64,000 nucleotides of DNA from Pseudomonadota bacterium (GCA_021325025.1 JAJPHZ010000035.1:186001-250000), one strand, 5' to 3'; numbered from the stretch's first letter, positions 34,009 through 44,051 are shown. Made by a program: numbers and translations. The notes: generated from the sequence alone by a model not told the origin.

Positions 34009-35447
34009 TTAGACTCCTCCACAATCCGATGAGATTGATCACACCCGGTACTTGCTGGGGGTACGAGACCCTCGCCGGCATCGGCGAGCGGCGCCGGCGA
34101 CGGAAAGCAGCCTAACGCCGCTGCCGCCGCCAACAAGGGAATGACCGGCGCGCGAAACCGCACATCCGCTTCACCCCCTGCCGCCAAAACCATCAAAAGA
34201 ACTCCGGAAACCGCCAGGTAGACAACCCACATTTGATAGTCATTGGGCACCCGCCTGCATCGCGCCAGTCCGTTGGCTATTCCGATCCACAGCACCAGCG
34301 TGAGCCCGGCCTCCAGGGCAACCAGCGCGGTGAGCAGCGGCGACCCGAACATGCTTTGCAGCGCCATGCGAACACGGCCGAGGCTGGGGGCACCGGCATT
34401 GAGACCGTCGCCCGCGGTAGCGCCCTGGGTTCCGAGCATCCTCGCCAGCGGGCTGCGAATCGGTGAGAGAGCCAGATAAGCCGCCGCCTGCAGGGTCATC
34501 GCCGCGGCCTGCCATGGGTATGATTCCACGACCTCGAAACCCATTCGATTCATCCGCCGCGCGAGTTCCGGCGACTGAACCGCAGCGCTATATATGCGCT
34601 CGTAGGGTACTCCCAGCCGCCTGGCGAACGAGGCGCGAGCGGCCGCCAACAGAATTCCGCGCCGGCGCGCCACGATATCCGCGGCGCGGTAGTAATACAT
34701 ATTGATGGCACCTACGGTGGACAGCCCGGGGTACCGTGCTACGTAGTAATTGCGTGACGACCATACGCACAGGGCCAAAGTGGGAATTGCGAATGCAAGC
34801 GCTGCCGCCGCCAGGCGCAGCCGCCGCTCAAGCCGGGACGACGCGAGCAATGGAACAGGCAGCAGAAATGGAAGTATAATCGCAATCGGCCGAATCAGCA
34901 CCGCCGCGCCGGCGAAGGCTCCGGCGAAGGCAGCCGTTAAAATCGCGTTGCGCGGCCGCGAGCCGACCCGCAAGGCGAGGATCAGAGCAGCCGTTAATGC
35001 GAGTTGAAACAGCGATTCCGCCATTACTTCATTCGACATCACTATGGAGGGAAGGTCGAAAGCAATAAGCAATTCCGCAGCGAGGCCGGCGCTCAAATTC
35101 CAGCAGCCGCCTATCCATTCGGCGACCAACAGGCAGACGACGCCGCCCATGATCGCCTGCGCCGCCAGGACCCAGCGAATACTGTCGCCGAACAAGGCAA
35201 GAAAGATGGGATAACCCGGTGTGCGCAGGATTTCGGGCGGCTGGCACGACCCGCCGGCAAGACGCGCAAATCCGCAGCCATGGCGTATACCGTGGGCCAA
35301 CTGCATGTACTCGAAGGAGTCATCGGGCCGCATGGCGAAAGAAAGATCGGAGCGAAGCAGGGGTGCCAGGCGTATGGCCGCCGCGATGAGCGCGATGGCT
35401 ACCGGCAGTAATCGCATCATACGACCTTCGAGTTTCATCTGAGTCAT
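34005..35447 (-). CDS. GT-C-type integral membrane glycosyltransferase
   Basis: A 480-aa protein with about ten membrane segments. An acidic pair in the first periplasmic loop (MRPDDSFEY, residues about 39-47) is in the position of the catalytic D/E motif of GT-C enzymes such as ArnT and PMT-like transferases, and RTPGYPIFLALFG is the typical GT39/GT83-like motif after it. A soluble part (about 250-320) follows. It overlaps the DPM1-like gene by 4 bp (ATGA), so translation is coupled. It probably moves a sugar from polyprenyl phosphate onto the growing glycan outside the membrane. Confidence 0.8.
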   Translation of the reverse strand: MTQMKLEGRMMRLLPVAIALIAAAIRLAPLLRSDLSFAMRPDDSFEYMQLAHGIRHGCGFARLAGGSCQPPEILRTPGYPIFLALFGDSIRWVLAAQAIMGGVVCLLVAEWIGGCWNLSAGLAAELLIAFDLPSIVMSNEVMAESLFQLALTAALILALRVGSRPRNAILTAAFAGAFAGAAVLIRPIAIILPFLLPVPLLASSRLERRLRLAAAALAFAIPTLALCVWSSRNYYVARYPGLSTVGAINMYYYRAADIVARRRGILLAAARASFARRLGVPYERIYSAAVQSPELARRMNRMGFEVVESYPWQAAAMTLQAAAYLALSPIRSPLARMLGTQGATAGDGLNAGAPSLGRVRMALQSMFGSPLLTALVALEAGLTLVLWIGIANGLARCRRVPNDYQMWVVYLAVSGVLLMVLAAGGEADVRFRAPVIPLLAAAAALGCFPSPAPLADAGEGLVPPASTGCDQSHRIVEESK

Positions 35448-35465
35448 TGCGGCGCAAAAGCGAAG

Positions 35466-37730
35466 CTAAAATCCTGGTTTGGTCCATGTGCGTTGCGCAA
35501 GGGCGACCTTGACTGCGGCGATATAGTTGAGAGCACCCGGGTCGTACCATGACCCCGAATACCAGTGACCCATACAGCCCCACTGCATCTGGTCGATGCC
35601 GGCGTGCGGATAGCGCGGATAACCGCTGGCCGGAGTCTGTTGGGCCAGGTATGCAAGGTCGCCGTTCATACAGGCACGTTGATAGGCAAGGCTGATATCG
35701 ACGTTGAAAGCGGTGCTGCTCCGGAGCAGCCGCCAGCCGCCGATGCTGCTGAACTTGGCCTGCATGATGCCGTAACTGAGGCCGCAACCGGTGCCGTCCC
35801 AGGCGCCGATGAATCCACTCCCCGGCGGGCATCGCGTGCGCTGATGGCCGCGGTCGCCCGCCGCCTCCTGATGCCAATTGGATTGGACCAGGGCTTCGGC
35901 ACGCACCACATCCTCATCGATTCCCCATTTGCAGGCGCCCCAGCGCAGGATTTGGTCGGTAGTCCCGGTGAACCTGCCGTTGACGCGCAGGAAGTCCGCG
36001 AGCGGGGCAAACCCGCCTTTGATTGGCGTCAGATGGAAGTCCACCAGTTCGGCAAACGTCGGCATCGTGTGGTTATCGGTAGCGGCGGCAGGACGCGGTT
36101 CCCAGGAACTGCCGTTGCTCGCGGCGACCGCGCAGCGCGCATCGTCGGGCAGCGCGGCCCGCGGCGCCAGGGTGGGGAAATGGTAATTGCTTTGGGCCCG
36201 CGCCGTCCGCGCCATCGCGATCAGCGCCAGCGCCATCAGGGCCGCGCTCAACGCGGCGGCCGCCGGTGACAGTGCGGCACTTTGTTTGCGGCGTTCCGCT
36301 CGTTCCTGCTCGACTCTCAGGATGCGGACCCGTTCGGCAATTCCCCAGGTCAGGAAAAAGGTTACGCCAATCAGACCGGTACAGTCGGAGATCGAGGCTT
36401 CGGTCAGATTGTGTATCAACATTGGAATGACCATCCAGAACGCCACCGGCTTGAGGCCCCAGGGGTCGTCCCCGCGCCGCAGCGCTGCATACCACGGGCG
36501 CAGCACGATGAAGAGCCACAGCAACAGAGCGGGGATGCCGGTGGCGACCGCGCGGGCGATATAGCCGTCATGCAGCGAGCTTTGCGGCCCCATGTCCCAA
36601 GGTCCCCACCAGATTGGGAAATAGCGGCTTTGCAGGATGGCTCCTTCCACTCCGTAGCCGTATCCGAGCAGGGGCCGCTGTTTAATCTGGCTTAGGGCAA
36701 ATGCCCACAGATCGGTTCGACCGGTAAGCGTGGTGACGTTGCCACGCGCCAGGTAGCCTTCGGAATCGGGCCGCAGATGGGCCATTGCGAGCAACACCGC
36801 AAGCAGCAGCAAAACGACCATCGCCCGCCCACGATGCCGCCACAGCGCATAGCAGGCGGCGCCCACCGCCAGGGCGACGAAGGGCGTGCGGGAATCGGCC
36901 AGCGCCGCCGCAGCCAGGGCGGTCAGGATCGACAGCGCGAGCAACCAGCGGCGTTTTGCCGTGGCATACGGCCATAGCACCGCCGCACCGCCCACGGTTA
37001 CCAGCATCAACTCGCCGACGTCATTTGGTCCGTTGAAGATGCCGCAGAACCGAATCACGCTTCCGGCGCTTGCGACGTCATTATCGGTGGGAACAACCCA
37101 GGTAAGACTGCGCGGCAGAAGAAAGGCGGAACCCGCGACCAGCGCCACAACCACCGCGCATCCCAACACGATCGGAGTCAACAGTCGCGCTACATCCTGG
37201 GGTTGCTGGATTTGCGAAACGACAAAGCTGAGCGCACCGAACGCCATCAAGGCGCCCAGCAAACGGACCGTCGAGAAGTCGGGGGCCAGCGAATAGGAGA
37301 TCGTAACGGCCGACCACAAAAAGTAATACAGGTAGAGCCTGAAGCCGTCGCGCGCAAAACTTCGAGTCCGCCAGGCGGACGGTAACAAAGGAAGGCAGAA
37401 AGCGGCGATCAATCCATAATGAAACAGGGCGCGCTGCGCGCCGGCCAGCAGCCAGGTCGCAGTCGCCAGGTCGGTCAGCACCAGCGCACCGGCAAGCCAG
37501 ACGGGATTAGCCGTGGTATAGCGGACCGCCCACCACAACAATCCTGCTGCGGTCAGCGCCACGGGCAGCAACGCCCATTGCGGCCTCAAACCGACAACCG
37601 CGAGGATCAGCGCGGCGCTCATCCCAGCGGCACCAGCCAGCACCAGCCGATGCCCAGGTGCAAGGCCTCCAGGCGTGCAATCATTCGAATTGGGGACGTA
37701 CCCGAGTATTGATTGCGGTGCCCGCCTCAT
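35466..37730 (-). CDS. Wzy/O-antigen-ligase-type polymerase fused to a lysozyme-like domain
   Basis: A 754-aa protein. Residues about 28-515 form a polytopic membrane domain with the Wzy_C periplasmic loop marks (GRTDLWAFALSQIKQRPLLG, then SLHDGYIARAVATG), which polymerises or ligates polysaccharide repeat units. Residues about 520-754 are an exported soluble domain resembling lytic transglycosylases: WGIDEDVVRAEALVQSNWHQ, SYGIMQ, TAFNVD and GCMGHWYSG. At residue 616 it has Gln where I expect the catalytic Glu. The reading frame is continuous, with no internal start of note. It lies between Wzx and the GT-C genes. Confidence 0.82.
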   Translation of the reverse strand: MRRAPQSILGYVPNSNDCTPGGLAPGHRLVLAGAAGMSAALILAVVGLRPQWALLPVALTAAGLLWWAVRYTTANPVWLAGALVLTDLATATWLLAGAQRALFHYGLIAAFCLPLLPSAWRTRSFARDGFRLYLYYFLWSAVTISYSLAPDFSTVRLLGALMAFGALSFVVSQIQQPQDVARLLTPIVLGCAVVVALVAGSAFLLPRSLTWVVPTDNDVASAGSVIRFCGIFNGPNDVGELMLVTVGGAAVLWPYATAKRRWLLALSILTALAAAALADSRTPFVALAVGAACYALWRHRGRAMVVLLLLAVLLAMAHLRPDSEGYLARGNVTTLTGRTDLWAFALSQIKQRPLLGYGYGVEGAILQSRYFPIWWGPWDMGPQSSLHDGYIARAVATGIPALLLWLFIVLRPWYAALRRGDDPWGLKPVAFWMVIPMLIHNLTEASISDCTGLIGVTFFLTWGIAERVRILRVEQERAERRKQSAALSPAAAALSAALMALALIAMARTARAQSNYHFPTLAPRAALPDDARCAVAASNGSSWEPRPAAATDNHTMPTFAELVDFHLTPIKGGFAPLADFLRVNGRFTGTTDQILRWGACKWGIDEDVVRAEALVQSNWHQEAAGDRGHQRTRCPPGSGFIGAWDGTGCGLSYGIMQAKFSSIGGWRLLRSSTAFNVDISLAYQRACMNGDLAYLAQQTPASGYPRYPHAGIDQMQWGCMGHWYSGSWYDPGALNYIAAVKVALAQRTWTKPGF

Positions 37731-37742
37731 ACTTGTCCTCGA

Positions 37743-39338
37743 TCATGACCACTGGGTGCGGAAGACGGCGTTGAGCTCAAAGGCGCTCGCCACCATCGCA
37801 CCCAGCATCTGTCCTTCGAACCACAGAAAAACGGCCGCCGGCGGCAACACCACAAAAGCCAGTGCCAGCGCCCCGCCAGCGCCGCACAACATGCTGAGCC
37901 ACTTGCCGGCCAAAGTGGCAAGCGCACAGGCAAAGGCCAGACGCGCGCCCGGGATAGTGGCGATCATCACGTCGCGCGGGCCCAGCTTGACCATCGCGCT
38001 GGCGACCAGCACGCCGGCGACGCTGATCAAAGCTTCCACCAGGCTCATCGCCGCGCTGATTCCCACCAGGCCGCTGGCGCTCATGCCACACACCGCGGCG
38101 ATGATCAGAACCAGGCGGGCGCTATGCAGGTAGATATCGATTTCCGGGCGCCCCTTGGCGAAGTAAACCGCACCCATTCCGACTCGAAGCCCGACCAGGG
38201 CGAGGCCGCCCGAAAGCAGGCGCAGCGGCTCCGCGGCGGGCAGCCATCGCGCGCCATACACGGTGCGGATCAACTCGGGAGCTGCGACCGCAGCACAAGC
38301 CGCCATCGGCAGCACGACCTTGGCGATATACCCGACGAAATTGCGGTAGCCGCGGCCGAGTTCGGCGTCATCGTCCTGGAGCATGCAGAAGGCGGGGAAG
38401 GCCACCCTGCCCGCCACCTTGTAGAGACGGTCTGGAACAAAGCGCAGCAGATCCCAGGCCAACATGTAGAAGCCCAGAGCGGAGGCTCCCAGTAGCCGGC
38501 CTACCAGGATGTAATCGGCGTTGGCCGATACCGTGCAGAGCAGGTTTCCGCCCCATACCCCGGCGGCGAACCGGCGCAGGTCACGCACCGCGTCGATGGT
38601 GGGCCAGGCGCGTGGCAGACGCGGCGCGGCAATCAGCATCACCAGGGCGCGGACCGCAAAGCGCGCGCTCAAGCCGGCCATCAGGCTCCAGGAAGCCAGG
38701 CGGGTCCACAGCAGTCCCAAGGCGGTAACCAGAAAAGCGACCTCGGCCGCGACTTCGGCGGCGGCCAGGGTTCCGAACCGCAGCTCGCGCTGCAAATAGG
38801 CGTTGGAAGTCACCGCGACGCAGTCGAGCAACACCGGCAGGCAGATCAGGCGCACGCCCGCGCTCAGGCGCGGCATCGCCATTAGTTCTGCAATCACCGA
38901 AGCGCCGGCATACAGAGCCGCCGCGCCGATCAAACCCAGACCTACGCTGATGAGCCAGGCGGTGGATTCTTGAACCGGACTCAGATTCTTGCGCTGCACC
39001 AGCGCTTCGGTCAGTCCAGGTTGCAGTGCCGTGCCTGAAAACATCACCAGCACCAGCAGCACCCTGAACAACCCCAACTCTGCGGCACCGAGTTCGCGCG
39101 CCAGCACCACCATCGCGCACAAACGCAGGCCTTGCACCGCGCACTCGGCCATGACGTTGTCGCGCACGCTGCGGGTGAATCTGGCGCCCAAAGCGAGGGT
39201 GACCTCGTTCACTTGCTTGGTCATCGGTTCAGCCGGCGACTGCCCCACTTGGGAATTGAATTGGCCATCGAGCACCTCGAAAAATGGCACTGAGTCATGC
39301 GCTTGCGCGATCGCAGGGTCGTGCGAATCAGACTTCAT
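37743..39338 (-). CDS. Wzx-type polysaccharide flippase
   Basis: A 531-aa polytopic membrane protein with about 12-14 segments, of the MATE/MVF-like flippase group that moves lipid-linked repeat units across the inner membrane. Telling parts are LGAAELGLFRVLLVLVMFSGT near the start, and in the second half NADYILVGRLLGASALGFYMLAW and YKVAGRVAFPAFCML, typical of the lipopolysaccharide biosynthesis group. AAAGGTGAG lies directly before the ATG at 39338; the longer frame to 39521 is basic and unsupported. It is followed by the polymerase gene after 12 nt. Confidence 0.9.
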   Translation of the reverse strand: MKSDSHDPAIAQAHDSVPFFEVLDGQFNSQVGQSPAEPMTKQVNEVTLALGARFTRSVRDNVMAECAVQGLRLCAMVVLARELGAAELGLFRVLLVLVMFSGTALQPGLTEALVQRKNLSPVQESTAWLISVGLGLIGAAALYAGASVIAELMAMPRLSAGVRLICLPVLLDCVAVTSNAYLQRELRFGTLAAAEVAAEVAFLVTALGLLWTRLASWSLMAGLSARFAVRALVMLIAAPRLPRAWPTIDAVRDLRRFAAGVWGGNLLCTVSANADYILVGRLLGASALGFYMLAWDLLRFVPDRLYKVAGRVAFPAFCMLQDDDAELGRGYRNFVGYIAKVVLPMAACAAVAAPELIRTVYGARWLPAAEPLRLLSGGLALVGLRVGMGAVYFAKGRPEIDIYLHSARLVLIIAAVCGMSASGLVGISAAMSLVEALISVAGVLVASAMVKLGPRDVMIATIPGARLAFACALATLAGKWLSMLCGAGGALALAFVVLPPAAVFLWFEGQMLGAMVASAFELNAVFRTQWS

Positions 39339-39561
39339 CTCACCTTTGATCCATCGTTGGCGGCGCGTGCGTGACCTTTGGCGGGCGCCGACGCAGGCGG
39401 CCGCAACGTCTAGCGGGCATTCAAAACCTGCGGCCCCTCCCGCGCACGTCCCTTGATACCGGCGTTGCACGCAATTACCGCGACGCGTTTGCCTGGCACG
39501 GCCGGCCTGCGGACCCGGCACCAGACGCGGCCGTCGCAGGCACAGTCACAGCAAACCGCAG

Positions 39562-40809
39562 TCAGAATCCGGGCCATGTCCTGGCCTCCCGGTAGGCGAG
39601 CGGTTCCTGACTAAGCAGGCGCGCGGTGGCCGCCGCGTGCCGGTCCACGATTCTGGGCTCGCCCTCAACAAGGTGCAGTTGGGCGTACGCCCGCCGCCGC
39701 CACCATCGCGCCACTTGCGAAGGCAACGCATGCCAGGCGTCCTCGATTCCGCAAAGGTAGGCCAGAAGTCTTTCGTAGGCCTGAAAGTAGATGCCGTCGC
39801 CGCAGTAGTCGGGATGAATCAGGGTGAGGATCATCCCGCCTAGGGAGGCGATCCAGCGCGCTTTGCGAATCCAGGCCGAGACCAGGTCGCGTCCCAGCAG
39901 ATGGATCAGCGTGTGGTCCTGGGGCAGGGTGTAGGGCAGCTCGACGACCGCGCCGATAAAGAACGGAAAGATGCTGCAGGTGCCGCCCGGTTGCGGCTCG
40001 AAAATGTCGGAGTCGGAAAAGCTGCTGTCGAAGTCAAACCCCAGGCGCGGAATCCATTGTACGCGCCGCAGCGTGGAAGGAGAGCGAAAGCCCCGCAGTC
40101 CGTGCTCGCGCGCGATGAAGCGGATGCGCGCGGCTTGTTCCTGAAAATCGCGCTCGCTGCGAAACAGCCGTCCGTCGTGGCGCAGGCCGTGGGCGCCAAA
40201 CTCGAACCCGCGCGCGCGTAGCGCATCGATCTGTCTCCAGTCAATCGGGTACTGGTCGAGTGCCAGGTTCCAGGCCGAGCGCAACCCGTAGCGCTCCTCC
40301 AGCGCCGCCATCTTCTCCATCGCCGCCAGGCCGCGCGGGCTTTCCACGTCGTGGGTGAGCACGATGCAGCAGGACTTGCCCTGCGGCCAGAATCCGACGT
40401 GCCAGGCGTCGTCCACGCCCACTTGCTCCATCATCGCGCTCAGCGCCCGGCGCCAGATTCGCAGCAGGGCATCCTCGCAGGGCCAGTCGGGAAAGGAAGG
40501 GCGAGCCCTGCTGCTGATCGCAATGGAATTGAGCCAATGGCGCAGGATCACCGGAATCAGGCCCTTGACGGTGTAATAGTAATCAAGCATTCGCGACGGC
40601 CGGCGATGATGGTCTTCCAGATACTCCTCGAACAGATAATGATGTGCGCGCCGCTCGGATTCTTCGATCAACCCCGCCAGACGGGGGCGCCAGGCCTCGG
40701 GCGGCTTCCAGAACGAAAATGCGTCGTTGCGATATGCATGGGGCACCGCGCACGCAGAGGAAAGCTGGTGTGCTGGCCCGCGGTCGCTCTCGCTGGCAGT
40801 GAGGTCCAT
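39562..40809 (-). CDS. Polysaccharide deacetylase-like protein
   Basis: A 415-aa NodB-type protein. The metal and catalytic motif 1 reads LTHDVES (His153, Asp154) and motif 2 GAHGLRHDGR (His207, His211); a GFRSPST segment is motif 3. An extra N-terminal helical domain of about 140 residues precedes the barrel. Such enzymes de-N-acetylate sugars in polysaccharides; in exopolysaccharide loci of the XrtA type a similar gene is usual. There is no signal peptide, so it may act in the cytoplasm on precursors. The start at 40809 has only a weak ribosome-binding site. Confidence 0.83.
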   Translation of the reverse strand: MDLTASESDRGPAHQLSSACAVPHAYRNDAFSFWKPPEAWRPRLAGLIEESERRAHHYLFEEYLEDHHRRPSRMLDYYYTVKGLIPVILRHWLNSIAISSRARPSFPDWPCEDALLRIWRRALSAMMEQVGVDDAWHVGFWPQGKSCCIVLTHDVESPRGLAAMEKMAALEERYGLRSAWNLALDQYPIDWRQIDALRARGFEFGAHGLRHDGRLFRSERDFQEQAARIRFIAREHGLRGFRSPSTLRRVQWIPRLGFDFDSSFSDSDIFEPQPGGTCSIFPFFIGAVVELPYTLPQDHTLIHLLGRDLVSAWIRKARWIASLGGMILTLIHPDYCGDGIYFQAYERLLAYLCGIEDAWHALPSQVARWWRRRAYAQLHLVEGEPRIVDRHAAATARLLSQEPLAYREARTWPGF

Positions 40810-40962
40810 ACGCTTTTCTTTAACATCGATCGCCGCATTTGCTTGCGGCGAATAAATCCCGCCGATCGCACGCATCCAGATTCATGGCGCTCCGCCGCGC
40901 GCCGTGAGCGGCGCCAGGATCGAGTCAGTCCGGGTCTCAAATCGCGCCCCGGCCCAAGCCGC

Positions 40963-42390
40963 TCACAGACCTCCTCCGCGAACCATCTCGGGCATCGTCA
41001 GCGCCAAAATTTTCAGATCGGTGGCCAGCGACCAGTTCTCCAGGTACTGCACGTCCAGCCGCACCATGTCGTCGAATGACAGATGATTGCGGCCGCTGAC
41101 CTGCCACAGACCGGTGACGCCGGGCAGCACTGCCAGGCGGCGGCGATGGTGCGGCGCGTAATGCTCGACTTCATAGGGCAGTGCGGGACGCGGCCCGATC
41201 AGACTCATCTCGCCGCGAATCACGTTGATGAGCTGCGGCAATTCGTCCAGGCTGAAGCGGCGCAGCCAGCGTCCCACCGCGGTGATGCGATCATCCTGCG
41301 CCAGCTTGAACACCGGCGTGCCATTGTTGCGCTCGCCGCTCGCCCGGGATGAAATCCACTGCCGCACGAACTGGCGATGCACTTCGTCGGTGGCGTGGGG
41401 TTTCATGGTGCGCAGCTTGAGCATCTCGAAGGGCCGGCCATGCAGTCCGATGCGGGTCTGGCGGTAGAGGATCGGCCGCCCGCTGGTCAGCGCAATCGCC
41501 GCCGCCGCCAGCCCCAGCAGGGGCGAGACCACAATCAGCACCAGCGTGGCCAGCACCAGGTCCATGCCGCGCTTGAGCACATAGTTGAGGCCCTCGATAT
41601 TGGAGCCGCGCGGCCCAACCAGCGGAATCGCGCCGATCATGTCAAGGCGCAGTCCCGACGCCATCGAACCGAACAACCACGGCACGATGCTCCAGCGCAG
41701 GCGCAATTCCTCGCACTGCGCAACTAACTCCGCCTGGCGCTCAGCGCCCGCCTCGGGCAGCGCGATCACCACTTCCAGCCCTTCATACTCGCGCGCCAGT
41801 TGGCGCAGGCAGGAGGCGGGTCCGAGCAGCGGCAAGCCGCGATAGCTGGTGCTGTCGGCCTCGTCGTCCACGAAGCCCAGCAGGTCGTAATGACAAAGCT
41901 CGTCGAGCACCTGGTCGCACAGGTAGCGGCCGACGCGATTGAGCCCGACGATCACCAGCGGCACGGAGATTTCCTTTCTGGCGTACAGATGCCGGATCGC
42001 CAGGCGCAGCAGCGTGCGAAAGGCCAGCACGGATATCACCGTCAGCGGATAAATCAGGACGGCGGTGATACGCGAGGCGTCCAGATGCATCAGGAAGCCG
42101 ACCATGATCACCATCAGCGCGCCCGCGGCATTGGCGCGCAACAGCGCCACCGTCTCGGCCATCCCGCCGCCCCGCATCCGGTACAGATCCATCCAGCGAA
42201 AGATCAGGATCCAGCCGGCGAGCAATGCCGATGCGACCAGCACCAGGGCCGGGAGATCGGCGAGCAGGTGGTGGCGCATCGCATGGGAAGGGTCGTGAAT
42301 AGCCAGCGCCGCGCACGCCGCCGCCATCAGCGCCGCGGCGTCGGTGCCGGCGAAGAGCACCTTCTGCTTATGTTGTTCGTCGACAAACAT
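40963..42390 (-). CDS. Polyprenyl-phosphate sugar-1-phosphate transferase (initiating enzyme)
   Basis: Starts repeat-unit assembly by moving a sugar-1-phosphate from a nucleotide sugar onto undecaprenyl phosphate. The 475-aa protein has four N-terminal membrane segments, a central NAD-fold domain (VIVGLNRVGRYL), a further membrane helix (about 275-300) and the bacterial sugar transferase domain with KLRTM, RFSLDELPQLINV, GEMSLIGPRP and LPGVTGLWQVSGR. This is the WbaP/EpsE layout. The ATG at 42390 follows a GGGGGAAG sequence and begins 19 nt after the aminotransferase stop. Confidence 0.95.
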   Translation of the reverse strand: MFVDEQHKQKVLFAGTDAAALMAAACAALAIHDPSHAMRHHLLADLPALVLVASALLAGWILIFRWMDLYRMRGGGMAETVALLRANAAGALMVIMVGFLMHLDASRITAVLIYPLTVISVLAFRTLLRLAIRHLYARKEISVPLVIVGLNRVGRYLCDQVLDELCHYDLLGFVDDEADSTSYRGLPLLGPASCLRQLAREYEGLEVVIALPEAGAERQAELVAQCEELRLRWSIVPWLFGSMASGLRLDMIGAIPLVGPRGSNIEGLNYVLKRGMDLVLATLVLIVVSPLLGLAAAAIALTSGRPILYRQTRIGLHGRPFEMLKLRTMKPHATDEVHRQFVRQWISSRASGERNNGTPVFKLAQDDRITAVGRWLRRFSLDELPQLINVIRGEMSLIGPRPALPYEVEHYAPHHRRRLAVLPGVTGLWQVSGRNHLSFDDMVRLDVQYLENWSLATDLKILALTMPEMVRGGGL

Positions 42391-42409
42391 CGCGCGCCGC
42401 TTCCCCCGC

Positions 42410-43549
42410 TCAGTGTGCGCACAGCGCCGCCGCAACCGCCTCGGCGACCGTGCGCACGTCGTGTTCGGTCAGGTGAGGATGCATGGGCAAAGACAGGATG
42501 GTATCGGCCAGCCGTTCGCTGACCGGGAAATCGCCGCGGCGATAACCCAGTGCGGCGCAGGCAGGCTGCAGATGGAGCGGGACGGGGTAATGAATTCCGC
42601 AGCCGATTTGATCGCGCATCAGCGCCTGACGGATCAGGTCGCGGCGCGGGCTTCGAATCACGAACAGGTGATAGCAGGACTCGGCGCCTTCGGGCTCGAT
42701 CGGCGTCTGCACATCGCATCGGGACAGCAGCTCACAGTAGCGGCGGGCGATGGCGCGCCGGCGCGAATTCCATTCCTCCAGACGTTCGAGCTTGCCCAGC
42801 AGCACCGCCGCCTGCAGCGTGTCCAGACGTGCGTTGTATCCGGACTCGCGATGCAGGTAGTGGGACAGACGCCCATGATCGCGCAGCACGCTGACCCGTT
42901 CGGCCAGTTGCGCGTCGTCGGTGACCACCGCGCCCGCCTCGCCCCACGCGCCCAGGTTCTTACCCGGGTAAAAACTGAAGCAGCCCAGGGTCCCGACCGC
43001 ACCGGCACGTTTCCATCCGCCCTCGACATGGACCCGCGCGCCGTGCGCCTGGCAGGCGTCTTCGATCACCGCCAGGTTGTAGCGCCGCGCAATTTCCAAC
43101 AGCGGACCCATCGCGGCAGGCAATCCGTAAAGATGCACCGGGACAATCGCGCGCGGCCCGTTGGAGGTACGGAAGGTTCCCGCTTCGAGATACCGTCGCA
43201 CGGCATCGGCGCTGATCGTGGCCGTGTCCGGCTCGATATCCACAAACACGGGCGCCGCGCCGGTTTGCAGGATGGCTGCGGCGGTGGCGATAAAAGTCAT
43301 CGGCGTGGTAATGACTTCGTCGCCGGGACCGACGCCGGCGGCCAACAGCGCCAGACGCAGCGCGTCGGTTCCGCTGCCGACGCCGATCGCATGTCCGACG
43401 CCCAGGTATTGGGCGAAGCGGGCTTCGAACTGCGCCACCTGCGGCCCGCCGACATAGGCGGTGCAGTCGTGAATGCGCTCGCATTCGGCGTCCACCTGCT
43501 GGCGGACCTCGGCGTTTTGAGCGGCCAGATCAACAAACTTAATCGGCAT
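42410..43549 (-). CDS. DegT/DnrJ/EryC1/StrS sugar aminotransferase (WbpE-like)
   Basis: PLP-dependent aminotransferase acting on a keto nucleotide sugar. The 379-aa protein has Asp164 in EDACQAHG and the Schiff-base Lys197 in SFYPGKNLGAWGEAG, with the GSGTDAL phosphate-binding loop at 58-64. The start at 43549 is supported by AGGAG 8 nt upstream and overlaps the acetyltransferase gene by 11 bp. With the neighbouring oxidoreductase and acetyltransferase it forms the WbpB-WbpE-WbpD triad that makes 2,3-diacetamido uronic acid sugars from UDP-GlcNAc-derived uronate. Confidence 0.92.
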   Translation of the reverse strand: MPIKFVDLAAQNAEVRQQVDAECERIHDCTAYVGGPQVAQFEARFAQYLGVGHAIGVGSGTDALRLALLAAGVGPGDEVITTPMTFIATAAAILQTGAAPVFVDIEPDTATISADAVRRYLEAGTFRTSNGPRAIVPVHLYGLPAAMGPLLEIARRYNLAVIEDACQAHGARVHVEGGWKRAGAVGTLGCFSFYPGKNLGAWGEAGAVVTDDAQLAERVSVLRDHGRLSHYLHRESGYNARLDTLQAAVLLGKLERLEEWNSRRRAIARRYCELLSRCDVQTPIEPEGAESCYHLFVIRSPRRDLIRQALMRDQIGCGIHYPVPLHLQPACAALGYRRGDFPVSERLADTILSLPMHPHLTEHDVRTVAEAVAAALCAH

Positions 43550-44051
43550 CGACGTGGCTCCTGTCGCCCTGCGCGGCGCGCGCCAGCAGGCGCGCCGGAT
43601 TTCCGGCCACCACCGCGCCCGCTGGGACATCGCGCGTGACCACCGCTCCGGCTCCGATCAGCGCGCCCTCGCCGATGCTGACTCCGCACATGACCACTGC
43701 ACCGCTGCCGATCGAGGCGCCCCGCCTGACCAGGGTGCGCTCCATCAGCCAGTCCTCGGCCGCCTTGGGCGAGCCGTCGGCGTTGGTGGCGCGCGGGCGG
43801 CGATCGTTGATGAAGACCACGCCGTGGCCGACGAAGACTTCGTCCTCGACACGCACCCCGGAGCAGATAAAGGTATGAGAGGAGATTTTGCAGCGGCGCC
43901 CGATTTTCACGTCGGACTGAACTTCAACGAACGCCCCAATCCGGGTATCGTCGCCGATCTCGCAGCCGTAGAGGTTGACGAAATCGGCCAACCGCACCCC
44001 TTTGCCCAAACGCACGTCGTCCGCAACGCTCACATAGATGGGAGCACGCAT
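43539..44051 (-). CDS. Left-handed beta-helix sugar N-acetyltransferase (WbpD/WlbB-like)
   Basis: A 170-aa hexapeptide-repeat acetyltransferase. The repeats run almost the whole length (for example VRLGKGVRLADFV, CEIGDDTRIGAFV, IGEGALIGAGAVV), and the VFINDRRPRA loop is typical of UDP-3-amino-glucuronate N-acetyltransferases. It transfers acetyl from acetyl-CoA to the amine installed by the adjacent aminotransferase. It sits between the oxidoreductase and aminotransferase genes, overlapping the latter, and its size is normal for WbpD/WlbB. Confidence 0.9.
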   Translation of the reverse strand: MRAPIYVSVADDVRLGKGVRLADFVNLYGCEIGDDTRIGAFVEVQSDVKIGRRCKISSHTFICSGVRVEDEVFVGHGVVFINDRRPRATNADGSPKAAEDWLMERTLVRRGASIGSGAVVMCGVSIGEGALIGAGAVVTRDVPAGAVVAGNPARLLARAAQGDRSHVDAD

